From Zafaria cholistanensis (GTDB taxonomy: Bacteria > Actinomycetota > Actinomycetes > Actinomycetales > Micrococcaceae): DNA of 41,102 nt. The translations under genes were made by a program, and so were the position numbers. The notes under the pieces are model-generated. The model had not been told where the DNA came from. It searched no databases and saw only the letters and a program-made list of their open reading frames with translations. Of this stretch, positions 1-10,353 are shown one piece after another; within the stretch, counting starts at the first letter, position 1, and every line of letters starts with the position of its first letter. Location of the stretch: positions 1 to 41,102 of the forward strand of contig NZ_BKDJ01000019.1 in assembly GCF_008580665.1 (NCBI RefSeq), read 5' to 3'.

Positions 1-140
1 GCCGAGCGCACCGCACGGTGCTCGGCCAACTCCGAACCATACCTCAGCGGCATGTCCCACCCGCCAAAATCGGTAAACGAGGCACCCAACGCCGCATGCG
101 CCCCATACAACGCGGTCCGGCGCGGAAAAACAGTCTCCAT
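1..140 (-). CDS. gcvT: Aminomethyltransferase GcvT (glycine cleavage T protein), N-terminal part only
   Basis: The minus strand from an ATG at 140 reads into the left edge of the window, giving about 46 residues and no stop. They include [15 protein letters not shown] and [15 protein letters not shown], the conserved N-terminal folate-binding region of the GcvT family. GcvT transfers the aminomethyl carbon from lipoyl-GcvH to tetrahydrofolate, releasing ammonia. It lies downstream of gcvP on the same strand, across a 163-nt gap with two strong hairpins, so expression from the gcvP riboswitch would need read-through or a second promoter. An in-frame ATG at 182 has no ribosome site. The start at 140 has only a weak GG about 11 nt upstream. 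Confidence 0.85.
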   Translation of the reverse strand, partial: METVFPRRTALYGAHAALGASFTDFGGWDMPLRYGSELAEHRAVRS

Positions 141-227
141 CGTGGCATCTGCCTTTCGAAAGTTCAGGAATGCCGGGCGCATTGCCGGGCAGGGGATGGC
201 CGAGGCAGGGGTTTGCCAGGGCAGGGG

Positions 228-298
228 GCGGCGCGGTCCCTGAGAGGGAGCGCCGCGGCAGGTGCGGGTCCCGGGCAGGCCCGGGACCCGCACCTGCC
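228..298 (-). terminator. Two adjacent hairpins between gcvP and gcvT
   Basis: Downstream of gcvP lies a perfect 19-bp stem (257-275 with 280-298, loop of 4). Directly after it comes a second hairpin: outer stem 228-234 with 250-256, inner stem 237-240 with 246-249. Neither is followed by a T tract on the minus strand, so in this high-GC genome they could be U-less terminators, a processing site, or a partial barrier that sets the gcvP:gcvT ratio. Confidence 0.6.
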
Positions 299-303
299 CG
301 GAC

Positions 304-3183
<2,880 letters not shown>

Positions 3184-3239
3184 GGGAGAACTCCAAGGTA
3201 TGTCGGCGCGCGCACGCCGAATGAACTTCGGTTCCTCCC

Positions 3240-3472
3240 CAACTCTGTATTGGACCTGAGAGTTTCCGCAGCGGCGGGCGGCTGCCCGGGTGCTGCTTGC
3301 ACCGTCGGTGAGCCGCACCGTGGTTGCGCGTCCCGGGGGATCCGGGACCGCAGGGCACGGCCGGCTGCTTTCCAGAGTTGCCTCTTCGCGGCGGTACGGG
3401 GGCCTGAGAGATTCCCGGGGAGGAAATTGCTCCTACGGCGCCCGCCAGTGGCTCTGACGGGGCTCTCCCGCC
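3240..3472 (-). ncRNA. Tandem glycine riboswitch in the gcvP leader
   Basis: Read on the minus strand, the gcvP leader holds the two-aptamer glycine riboswitch pattern. Aptamer 1 begins GCGGGAGAGCC (about 3472-3462), continues with AGGAGCAA, and closes with AATCTCTCAGGCC near 3410-3398. Its linker carries GAAGAGGCAACTCTGGAAAGC. Aptamer 2 has CACCGACGGTGCAAGC near 3310-3295 and closes with GGAAACTCTCAGGTCC near 3268-3253. The element ends about 57 nt before the gcvP start. Glycine binding normally turns on glycine cleavage genes. I see no clear terminator after aptamer 2, so control could be at transcription or translation. Confidence 0.93.
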
Positions 3473-3604
3473 GCATGTCAATGGCATTGCATGCCCGCAA
3501 AGGCACGCACACACACCATGGTAGTTCGCTTCCGGCACAGCGGCCAACCCGCGTCCTGCCGCCACCGGCAGGCGGCCGGCCGGCGGGTCCCCGCACCGGT
3601 TCGG

Positions 3605-4396
3605 CTAGGCCAGGGACAGGGCGTAGGAGAGGACAAATCCCGCCGCCGTGCTCAGGGCGACCGCCGGTCCTCCATGCTCAAAGGCCTCCGGCATCAGGGT
3701 GTCCGCAAGGGACGCAATGACCGCCCCCGCGGCGAAGGCCAGCGGCAGGGAGATGGTTTGGGGCGCTGCCCCGGAGAGCGGTCCCGCGCCCAGCACGACC
3801 GCGAAGACCAACAGCGCGCCGCAGCCGGCCCAGAGCCCAATCACGTAGCCTGCGGATTTCCCCTGGCTGCGCATGGAGGCGGCGCCCACCAGCGCTTCCG
3901 GCAGGTTGGAGACAAAGATGGCTGCCAGCAGCGCCAGGCCTCCGGTGCCCTCGGCCAGCGACACCCCCAGGGCCATGTTTTCCGGCACCCCGTCAAGGGT
4001 CACCGCGGCCAGGAGGGCCAACCCGGCGGCCCCGCGCGTCGAGGTCCGGCCCGGGGCCTTTCCGGCGGCGGCCGCGTCGGTATCCAGCTTGGCGCTTCCG
4101 CGGAACTCGTCGGAGGGAACCGCGCCGCGGCCCGGCTGCGCCCACCGGTCGAGCAGGGCGCTCAGGACGGTGAAGACCAGCGCTCCCGCGAACAGGCCCA
4201 CCGCAGCCCGCCAAATGCCGCCCTGCTCATGGGCGTCCTCGAAGAGTTCGAAGGACAGCGCGGTGATGAGCGCGCCGGCGGCGAAGGAAAGCAGCATGGC
4301 CAGCAGCCGTTTGGGCAACTCGAAGCGCACTCCCGCCACCGCGCCGATCAGCAGCGCGCTGGAGGCCACGGCGCCGAAAACCAATGATGAGCCCAC
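3605..4396 (-). CDS. ZIP-family divalent metal transporter
   Basis: 263 residues, almost all in hydrophobic segments, typical of the ZIP family (zinc, iron, manganese uptake; direction not provable here). Characteristic pieces are LSFAAGALITALSFELFEDA in an early helix, TLDGVPENMALGVSL and SNLPEALVGA in the central metal-binding helices, and a C-terminal ADTLMPEAFEHGG. A loop of about 40 residues between helices 3 and 4 is variable rather than histidine-rich. I chose the GTG at 4394-4396 because AGGAAGGA lies 5 nt upstream; the longer open frame beyond it looks non-coding. The 206 nt to the next gene hold no recognisable gene. Confidence 0.85.
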   Translation of the reverse strand: MGSSLVFGAVASSALLIGAVAGVRFELPKRLLAMLLSFAAGALITALSFELFEDAHEQGGIWRAAVGLFAGALVFTVLSALLDRWAQPGRGAVPSDEFRGSAKLDTDAAAAGKAPGRTSTRGAAGLALLAAVTLDGVPENMALGVSLAEGTGGLALLAAIFVSNLPEALVGAASMRSQGKSAGYVIGLWAGCGALLVFAVVLGAGPLSGAAPQTISLPLAFAAGAVIASLADTLMPEAFEHGGPAVALSTAAGFVLSYALSLA

Positions 4397-4602
4397 CGGA
4401 GTCCTTCCTCGCAGGATTTCCCCGCCGTCATGTTCCTGCGCCCATTGGACCAGCCGGCGCGGGCGGCCACAAGTGGGGCACCACCCCCGCGGGCGCCCCG
4501 GCAGGGGGGCGGCCGGCCGGGCGCGGTCAGGTCCGCACGGCGCCGTCGCCGCGGCCGCACGGCGTTGGCCTCGCTGCAGCACGGCACCGGCTTCGCGGCT
4601 GC

Positions 4603-5370
4603 TCAGGGCCGGAGGTGGACGTACTGCGGGTACTTCGCTCCAAAGGTGTCGCCGGAGGAGGTGCCGGTAAGGCGGCGCTTGAGCCAGGGGGCCACGTGGT
4701 CGCGCGCCCAGGCGGCATCGGCCTGCAGCCGCTGGAAGCGGGTGAGCACCCGCGGATGCTCCAGCTCCGGGGTGTCGATGGCATCGGTGGCGGCCAGCAC
4801 GGCCAGCACCTTCTTGGCCATGAGGGCGTGGCCGGCCGGGCCCATGTGCAGGCGGTCCTCCGCCCAATAGCGCAGGTCCTGGAATTCGCGCCAGCGCCAG
4901 TAATCGGCGATCACGGCGCCGTGCCGGTCCGCGATCTCGCGGACCCATTCGTTGTAGATGGCGGTCCGCCCGCGCGTCTTGCCAAAGACCGCGGAGATGG
5001 ATGAATCAAACCCGGTGAAGAGCACGACGGCGGCACCGGAGGCGCTCAGGGAGGCCACGGCGGAGTCGTACCCCTCCATGAGGGAGTCGATGTCCACACT
5101 GGGGCGGAGGATGTCGTTCCCGCCGGCGTAAAGGGACGCAAGCGTGGGGCGCAGCGCCAGCGCGGCGTCGAGCTGTTCGTCCAAGACCTGGCGGATCTTC
5201 TTGCCGCGGACGGCCAGGTTCGCGTAGCCCCACTCGGGGTCGGCGGCGCACAGCTGCTCGGCGACGCGGTCCGCCCAGCCCCGCACCGCGTTCGGGCGTC
5301 CGGGATCCGGGTCCCCGACGCCCTCGGTGAACGAGTCCCCCAGGGCCACAAAGCGCTTCGCGAATTCCAC
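4603..5370 (-). CDS. SGNH/GDSL-family hydrolase
   Basis: 255 residues with the four SGNH blocks in order: FVALGDSFTEG (nucleophile Ser, near residue 13), a Gly in NLAVRGKK, AGGND (Asn of the oxyanion hole, near residue 84), and DRLHMGPAGH (Asp/His of the triad, near residue 200). Members are esterases, lipases or acyl hydrolases; the substrate cannot be read. There is no signal peptide, so it is probably cytoplasmic. The start is the GTG at 5368-5370: TACGCT (5377-5382) ends 6 nt before it, the leaderless pattern seen across this window. Confidence 0.9.
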   Translation of the reverse strand: MEFAKRFVALGDSFTEGVGDPDPGRPNAVRGWADRVAEQLCAADPEWGYANLAVRGKKIRQVLDEQLDAALALRPTLASLYAGGNDILRPSVDIDSLMEGYDSAVASLSASGAAVVLFTGFDSSISAVFGKTRGRTAIYNEWVREIADRHGAVIADYWRWREFQDLRYWAEDRLHMGPAGHALMAKKVLAVLAATDAIDTPELEHPRVLTRFQRLQADAAWARDHVAPWLKRRLTGTSSGDTFGAKYPQYVHLRP

Positions 5371-5376
5371 CGACCC

Positions 5377-5382
5377 AGCGTA
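5377..5382 (-). promoter_or_regulatory. -10 hexamer of the SGNH hydrolase gene (leaderless)
   Basis: TACGCT on the minus strand, 6 nt before the GTG start, so transcription should begin at or within a base or two of the start codon. Confidence 0.6.
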
Positions 5383-5406
5383 GCGGCAACCGCGCCCCGG
5401 CGGGCC

Positions 5407-7104
5407 TCAGGCGGGGCGCAGCAGCTGCCCGTCTTCGACCGCGGGCAGGGACAGCGTCTTGTACCCCTCGCTGTCGAAGAGGACGGTGAGCCGGTCTTCT
5501 TCGATGCCCATGACCACGCCGGCTCCCCACTGCGCGTGCACCACCGGCCCGTGCAGCACGAACGCGCCGTGCTCCGCGCGCGACAGGTCCTCCGCGGTGC
5601 CCGCGCGGCAGTTGTCGCAGTTCCCGCACGGGTCCGCGAGCTCCTCCCCAAAGTAGCCCAGCAGGTATTGGCGCCGGCAGCCGTCGGTTTCCGCGTAGCC
5701 GCGCATCATGTCGATGCGGGAACGCTCAATCCGGGCCCGCGACTCGGCGGTCTCCACGGCCCGCCGCACGGCGTCGGAGACCTTGATGGAGGCATCTACG
5801 GAGATCCCGGCGGGACCGCTGGCGGCGATGCCGGCCGATTCGAGCAGGTTCGCCACGCTGGTGACCTTGCGGGGCGGGAGCTCCTGGGCACCGCCCTCCG
5901 GCCGGCCGTCTCCCGCGTCCCCGCCTCCCGGCCGGTTCCCGGCCAGCCGCTTCCTGAGTGCCGACAGCTGCAGGGGTCCGCCGGCCCCGCGCAGGACCTG
6001 GAGCACCGCCCGCAGCGCATCCTCGTCGGCGTGGTGGGTGCCGAAGAAGGAGCGCAGGCCCAGGTCCTCGGAGCGGTAGTGCAGGGTCGCGACGGCATCC
6101 CGGCCGTCACGCCCGGCCCGCCCGATCTCCTGGTAGTAGCTGTCCAGCGACCCGGGGATGTCCGCGTGCACGACGAACCGGACATTGGGCTTGTCGATCC
6201 CCATCCCGAACGCGGTGGTGGCAACGACGGCGTCGAGCCGGTCCGCAAGGAAGTCCTGGTGGACGCGTTCGCGCTCGGAGGCCGGGAGGCCGGCGTGGTA
6301 CGCGGCGGCACGCAGGCCCCGCTCCTCCAGCCCGCGGGCGTACTTCCCGGCGCCGGCGCGGGTGGCGACATAGAGCAGGCCGGGCACCGGCAGGGCCGCA
6401 ATCTGGTCCAGGACCGCCTTTTCCTTCGCCTTCACGCCGTGGTGGCGCACCACCTCCAGCCGCAGGTTGGGCCGGTCGAAGCTGCGCACCACCACCTGCG
6501 CGTCATGCATGCGCAGCTGTTCCAGGATCTCGGCGCGCACCGGAGTGGATGCGGTGGCGGTGAGCGCGATCGCCACCGGCCGTCCGATCCGTTCCCGAAC
6601 GGCGCCCAGCCGCAGGTAGTCCGGCCGGAAGTCGTGGCCCCAGGCGGACACGCAGTGCGCCTCGTCCACCACGAACAGGCTCGGGTGCAGGGCGCGGACG
6701 CGTTCGACGGCGTCGTCCTTGGCCAGCTGTTCCGGGGCCAGGAACAGGAACTTCGCCTCCCCCGCGGCGACCGCCTCCCACGCGCGGGCCTGCGCCGCCT
6801 CGCCGAGTGCGGAGTTCACCGCCACCGCACGCATTCCGGGCAGGGCATTGAGGTCCTCAAGCTGGTCCGCCTGCAATGCGATCAGCGGGGACACCACCAC
6901 GGCCGGCCCCTCCAGCAGGAGCGCGGCCAGCTGGTAGATCGCCGACTTGCCGCCCCCGGTGGGCAGCACCGCCAGCACGTCGCGGCCGGACACGGCGGCC
7001 CTGATCGCTTCGAGCTGCCCGGGGCGGAACGTGTCCCACCCCAAGGAGTGGCGGGCCAGCTCCCGCAGGTCCTCCGGGCCCGGGATCCCGTCCTGGTTGC
7101 GCAT
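5407..7104 (-). CDS. recQ: RecQ-family ATP-dependent DNA helicase
   Basis: 565 residues. A superfamily 2 helicase core has Walker A LPTGGGKSA (Lys about 53), DEAH at 147-150 followed by CVSAWGHDFR, and motif VI QEIGRAGRDGR. A RecQ-type four-cysteine zinc site follows (CRRQYLLGYFGE then CGNCDNC, near 475-500). There is no HRDC domain. The last 60 residues (HAQWGAGVVMGIEEDRLTV) resemble the small Tudor/KOW-like domain at the C terminus of UvrD/PcrA. RecQ enzymes unwind DNA 3' to 5' in recombination and fork repair. Start at the ATG at 7104: TATGCT ends 6 nt upstream, and the longer frame past it is unsupported. Confidence 0.93.
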   Translation of the reverse strand: MRNQDGIPGPEDLRELARHSLGWDTFRPGQLEAIRAAVSGRDVLAVLPTGGGKSAIYQLAALLLEGPAVVVSPLIALQADQLEDLNALPGMRAVAVNSALGEAAQARAWEAVAAGEAKFLFLAPEQLAKDDAVERVRALHPSLFVVDEAHCVSAWGHDFRPDYLRLGAVRERIGRPVAIALTATASTPVRAEILEQLRMHDAQVVVRSFDRPNLRLEVVRHHGVKAKEKAVLDQIAALPVPGLLYVATRAGAGKYARGLEERGLRAAAYHAGLPASERERVHQDFLADRLDAVVATTAFGMGIDKPNVRFVVHADIPGSLDSYYQEIGRAGRDGRDAVATLHYRSEDLGLRSFFGTHHADEDALRAVLQVLRGAGGPLQLSALRKRLAGNRPGGGDAGDGRPEGGAQELPPRKVTSVANLLESAGIAASGPAGISVDASIKVSDAVRRAVETAESRARIERSRIDMMRGYAETDGCRRQYLLGYFGEELADPCGNCDNCRAGTAEDLSRAEHGAFVLHGPVVHAQWGAGVVMGIEEDRLTVLFDSEGYKTLSLPAVEDGQLLRPA

Positions 7105-7110
7105 GTCCCG

Positions 7111-7116
7111 AGCATA
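7111..7116 (-). promoter_or_regulatory. -10 hexamer of the recQ gene (leaderless)
   Basis: TATGCT on the minus strand, 6 nt before the ATG at 7104. It decides the start against an upstream in-frame ATG that lacks any signal. Confidence 0.6.
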
Positions 7117-7152
7117 GCCGCACGCGCCGTCCTGTCGAGGCGCCGGCGCTGC

Positions 7153-7203
7153 GCTACCCGGCAAGCAGCGCTACCCGGCAAGCAGCGCTACCCGGCAAGC
7201 AGC
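7153..7203. repeat. 17-bp tandem repeat, three exact copies, over a stop codon
   Basis: GCTACCCGGCAAGCAGC occurs three times without change (7153-7169, 7170-7186, 7187-7203). The rightmost copy encodes the last residues and TAG stop of the serine hydrolase gene. The other two are non-coding copies just past the stop. Confidence 0.95.
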
Positions 7204-8411
7204 GCCTGCCGGACCGCCACGGAAAGAAGGCCCCCGCGGCTGCCGGTGCCCGTCGCCTCCGCGCGGGCCGGAACGTAGCCGAAACCGATTCCGTAGAGCG
7301 GGTCGGCGTACGCGAGCGCGCCGTTGGCGCCGTCGTGCCCGTAGGCGCGCCAGGAACCGAAATCGTTGCGCGGCTGCGACTTCATGAAAACGATCCCAAA
7401 AGCCCCGGTGAGCCCGCTCGCGCGGTCGATCCCGAACACCTGCTCGCGGGAGAGCGCGGCGCGGGTCGCCTCGGAAAGGAACGGCCCCGCCGCGGTGCCG
7501 TCCGGGAGCACGACGCCGGTACTCGCCGCCGCGTACAGCCGCGCCATGCCGCGGGCGGAAGCGGTCCCGCCGGCCGCGGCGATGCCGGCTTCGCGGACCT
7601 CGCGGGCGTTGGGCACATCGATGATGTTGTGGGTGCGCCCGCCGGGACCGTCGAACCCGGCCGCGGAGTTCACGGCAATGCCCAGGTGGCCGAAGGGATC
7701 GGTGAAGGGCAGCGGAGGAGCCTCCAGCGGGTGCAGGACGTCGCGGTAACGCGGTTCGTGGGCCGCGGCCAGCCCCAAGTGGAAGTCCAGGCCGAAGGGA
7801 ACGCGGATCCGCCGCTCATAAATTTCCTGGAGGCGTTCCCCCGTGATGCGCCGGGCCAGTTCCTCCATCAGCACGCCGATGGTCAGTGCGTGATAGGCGT
7901 GGGCACGGCCGGGAATCCACAGGGGCTCTGACATCGCAAGCTGCCCGGCGCCGAGCTCCGAGTCGAGGTAGTGGGAGGTGGGCAGGCCGCCGTCGATCCC
8001 CAGGACCCCGGCCTGGTGGCTGAGGAGTTGACTGACGGTGATGTCCTGTTTGCCGTTGGCCGCGAACTCCGGCCAGTAGCCGGCCACCGGCGCCTCCAGG
8101 TCAAGCAGCCCGTCCTGGACCAGCAGTCCCATCACCATCGCGGCGGCGCCCTTGCTGCAGGAGAAGACGCCGGTCAGCGAATCCGGCGTGCAGTGGGGGC
8201 CAACAGCCAGGTCCAGCACCGGACGCCCTGCGACGTAGACGCACAGCTGGGCGGAATAGTCCGGGTCCCCGGCCGCGAAGTTTTCCAGGAGCGCGGCGAC
8301 CGGGGCGAAGCGGGGATCCTGGGCTGCCGGTTCGCCGGCGCAGGATCCATCCTGGGCTGGGCCATCTTGGGCGGGGCCGGCGGGGGCGGGGCTGTCATTC
8401 TGCGCAGTCAC
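7188..8411 (-). CDS. Class C beta-lactamase-like serine hydrolase (esterase/EstB type)
   Basis: 407 residues of the beta-lactamase-related penicillin-binding fold. The S-x-x-K nucleophile motif is in GVFSCSKGAAA (near residue 90), the tyrosine region is AHAYHALTIG (near 170), and a KTG/HGG-like strand is GHDGANGALAY near the C terminus. YHA in place of YxN and the lack of a signal peptide favour a cytoplasmic esterase-like enzyme over a true beta-lactamase. The first 30 residues are Ala/Gly/Pro-rich. The start is GTG at 8409-8411, with TACGCT (8418-8423) ending 6 nt before it. Confidence 0.9.
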   Translation of the reverse strand: MTAQNDSPAPAGPAQDGPAQDGSCAGEPAAQDPRFAPVAALLENFAAGDPDYSAQLCVYVAGRPVLDLAVGPHCTPDSLTGVFSCSKGAAAMVMGLLVQDGLLDLEAPVAGYWPEFAANGKQDITVSQLLSHQAGVLGIDGGLPTSHYLDSELGAGQLAMSEPLWIPGRAHAYHALTIGVLMEELARRITGERLQEIYERRIRVPFGLDFHLGLAAAHEPRYRDVLHPLEAPPLPFTDPFGHLGIAVNSAAGFDGPGGRTHNIIDVPNAREVREAGIAAAGGTASARGMARLYAAASTGVVLPDGTAAGPFLSEATRAALSREQVFGIDRASGLTGAFGIVFMKSQPRNDFGSWRAYGHDGANGALAYADPLYGIGFGYVPARAEATGTGSRGGLLSVAVRQALLAG

Positions 8412-8417
8412 CGTCCC

Positions 8418-8423
8418 AGCGTA
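8418..8423 (-). promoter_or_regulatory. -10 hexamer of the serine hydrolase gene (leaderless)
   Basis: TACGCT on the minus strand with a 6-nt spacer GGGACG to the GTG start. It is almost the same as the promoter of the SGNH hydrolase gene. Confidence 0.6.
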
Positions 8424-8485
8424 GCCCCGGGCTTTCCGGCGGTATGGACGGCCGGCTGGCGGGGTCCCTCGCCGGAAGGGTCCCT

Positions 8486-8533
8486 GGTTGGCGGACTCCC
8501 CGGCTGGCGGACTCCCCGGCTGGCGGACTCCCT
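8486..8533. repeat. 16-bp tandem repeat, three copies
   Basis: GGCTGGCGGACTCCCC and near-copies (first copy GGTTGG, last copy ends in T) at 8486-8501, 8502-8517 and 8518-8533, between the serine hydrolase promoter and the rnhA stop. Confidence 0.93.
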
Positions 8534-8581
8534 GTCGGGCGGGGTCGCTGTCGGGCGGGGTTGCTGTCGGGCGGGGTTGCC
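8534..8581. repeat. Second 16-bp tandem repeat, three copies, abutting the first
   Basis: GTCGGGCGGGGTTGCT and near-copies at 8534-8549, 8550-8565 and 8566-8581. It starts at the base where the previous array ends and finishes 2 nt before the rnhA stop codon. The unit is unrelated in sequence but has the same length. Confidence 0.93.
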
Positions 8582-8583
8582 GG

Positions 8584-9687
8584 CTAGGACTCGGGCGATT
8601 CCTGCTGGAAGCGCAGCCGCCAGCGGGAGGCCCCTTCGCCGGCCCGCTCCCACAGCGCACTGGCGACGGTTGCGGCGCCGTCCTCGAAACGGCGGTAAAT
8701 GACCTGAAGGAGATCGGTTCCCAAAGCCGCCGATTCCAGCAGCTGCAGCTCCGCCGAACCCGGCCGTGCGGCCAGCTGCTGCGCGTAGTACTCGCGGTCC
8801 AGCGGTTGGCCCGTGGCCGAAACCCCACGGAAGTCCGGGGCCAGCAGGTAGAGCACCGCGGCGGTGTCCGTGCGGACCTCCCGGTCCAGCAGCGCGGCCT
8901 GGAGCGCCAGGACGGCGTCGAGGTCCGAGGACGGCAGGGCCGGGACCGCGGCGCCGCCCAGCGCGGCGAAGAAGTCCTCGTCCGGTTCCCCGGTGCCGGT
9001 TCCCGCGCCCAGGCCCAGTTCGGCGATCTGCGCCGCGGACTCGCCGGCGTCGGTGTCCTCCGCCGCGTCCGGAAAGTCGTCGCCGGGACCCGCGCCGAAG
9101 AGCGCCGGTTCCTCCAGGAAAGGTTCAGCCTCCGGGGAGGCTCCCGTCGTCGTGTGCTCCGGCGCCTCGCCCGCCGGCGCCTCGCCCGCCGGGACCGCCT
9201 CGGCACGCTTGCCCGGGGAGGCGCCCGTGAATCCGGGGCCCTCCGCGGGCGCGCGGCCGGCCTGGAAGGCCGTGGCGGCCGCGCGTGCGCGATCGTCCGC
9301 CTCCTCGTTGAGGTCGTGGCCGTTGTGGCCCTTGACCCATTCGAAGCTGTAGTCGCGGCCCTTGATTTCCGCGTCGATCTGCTTCAGCAGGTCGACGTTG
9401 AGCACCGGCTTGCCGTCGGCTTTCTTCCACCCCTTGCGCTTCCAGCCCGGCATCCACTTGGTGATGCAGTTGATGACGTACTGGGAGTCGCAGAGGATGC
9501 GCAGGTGCTCGTCGGGGACGTGCCTGGTGGAGCGGAACAGGTCCAGGACGGCCATGAGCTCGCCCTGGTTGTTGGTGCCGTGGGGCCACCCGCCGGCGCG
9601 CCAGCAGCCCTCATCCACGTACCAGGCCCACCCTGCGGGTCCGGGGTTTCCGAGGGCGGAGCCGTCTGCGGCAGCAGTGATCGTCAT
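8584..9687 (-). CDS. rnhA: Ribonuclease HI with C-terminal DUF4440/NTF2-like domain
   Basis: 367 residues in three parts. Residues 1-140 are a full RNase HI with its carboxylates visible: D8 (AAADGS), E43 (NNQGELMAV), D67 (ILCDSQYV) and D131 (HDLNEEADD), plus the KGHNGH loop. It cleaves RNA in RNA-DNA hybrids. Residues 140-260 are an Ala/Gly/Pro/Glu-rich linker. Residues 260-367 (TAAVLYLLAPDFRGVS, LLQVIYRRFEDG, ASALWER, WRLRFQQ) look like a DUF4440/SnoaL-type alpha+beta domain of unknown role. Start ATG at 9687; CAGGAT ends 7 nt upstream and could be a -10 or a weak ribosome site. Confidence 0.92.
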   Translation of the reverse strand: MTITAAADGSALGNPGPAGWAWYVDEGCWRAGGWPHGTNNQGELMAVLDLFRSTRHVPDEHLRILCDSQYVINCITKWMPGWKRKGWKKADGKPVLNVDLLKQIDAEIKGRDYSFEWVKGHNGHDLNEEADDRARAAATAFQAGRAPAEGPGFTGASPGKRAEAVPAGEAPAGEAPEHTTTGASPEAEPFLEEPALFGAGPGDDFPDAAEDTDAGESAAQIAELGLGAGTGTGEPDEDFFAALGGAAVPALPSSDLDAVLALQAALLDREVRTDTAAVLYLLAPDFRGVSATGQPLDREYYAQQLAARPGSAELQLLESAALGTDLLQVIYRRFEDGAATVASALWERAGEGASRWRLRFQQESPES

Positions 9688-9813
9688 GTCGTCAATCCTG
9701 CCACGCTGCCCCGACAGGACGGCGCCGCCGTTGCTGTGTAGGAGCCGTTGCTGCGCAGGAGCCGTTCCTGCGCAGGGTCGGCGCAGGACATGGAAGGGGC
9801 GTACCGTGGAAGG

Positions 9814-10299
9814 ATGGAAAGCGGACCGGCGCCGGCGGACAACGGCCGGCCGAACGGGCCGCGGCTGCGGATCCGGTACGGGCCGCGCGCCTACTTCAAG
9901 GGTGTCGTGGCAGCCTACCTTGCCTGGCTCGCCGCGGGCTTTGCCGTGGCCGCGTTCTTCGCCACGGTCCTGCGGACTCCGTCGGCCTTCGACGACTGGT
10001 GGCTGATTGCCACTTTCGGCGGGACCCTTGCCCTGATCTTCTGCATGCCGCTGGCGTTGCTGCTGGGCCTGTCCCTGCGCCGGGTCGGGGCACTGTCCGC
10101 ACACCTTGCCGCCTTCGCCGCAGTGTTCGCGGCGTTCGGGTACGCCGGTTCCGCCCTGTACCTGCCGGCGGGCGGTCCGGCGTTCCACCTGGCCGCCGGC
10201 CTGCTGACGGGCGCCTGTGCGGCCTTCGGCCGGTGGCTGGTGCGCCGCGACGTCGAAATCCTGTGGACCCGGCGGCTCCCGCCCAGCCCGGGGCGATAG
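9814..10299 (+). CDS. Small integral membrane protein, function unknown
   Basis: 161 residues with about four transmembrane helices: roughly residues 28-50 (AYLAWLAAGFAVAAFFATV), 62-83, 88-108 and 112-132. The N terminus is Pro/Gly-rich and the C terminus basic (RRDVEILWTRR). I recognise no family. I chose the ATG at 9814 over those at 9748 and 9790 because TACCGT (9802-9807) ends 6 nt before it. It is divergent from rnhA and followed by a duplicated block that includes its stop codon. Confidence 0.75.
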   Translation: MESGPAPADNGRPNGPRLRIRYGPRAYFKGVVAAYLAWLAAGFAVAAFFATVLRTPSAFDDWWLIATFGGTLALIFCMPLALLLGLSLRRVGALSAHLAAFAAVFAAFGYAGSALYLPAGGPAFHLAAGLLTGACAAFGRWLVRRDVEILWTRRLPPSPGR

Positions 10300-10345
10300 C
10301 CCCGTACAGCCCGGTCCGGCGCGGTAGCCCCGTACAGCCTGGTCC
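10292..10345. repeat. Direct repeat of about 27 bp spanning a stop codon
   Basis: Two imperfect copies (10292-10317 and 10318-10345) share TAGCCCCGTACAGCC and GGTCCGGCG. The first copy contains the TAG of the upstream membrane-protein gene, so the stop itself has been duplicated. Confidence 0.85.
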
Positions 10346-10353
10346 GGCGGAGG

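Noticed and set aside
228-256. CTCTCAGGGACC on the minus strand between gcvP and gcvT as a third glycine aptamer
   Set aside because: Only the short CTCTCAGG string matches; the GGAGAG partner and core GCAA/GAAGGGG elements are missing and the sequence is explained by a simple hairpin.
3184-3318. N-terminal extension of GcvP by 45 codons
   Set aside because: These codons run through aptamer 2 of the glycine riboswitch and the ribosome site at the ATG at 3183 would be unused; family members start near MTATPVR.
7188-8411. Beta-lactam resistance gene
   Set aside because: It has the S-x-x-K fold but no signal peptide, and YHA in place of YxN; esterase-like serine hydrolases of this kind are common.
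7153-8581. Short regular repeats as a CRISPR array
   Set aside because: Units are directly abutted with no spacers and no cas genes are present.
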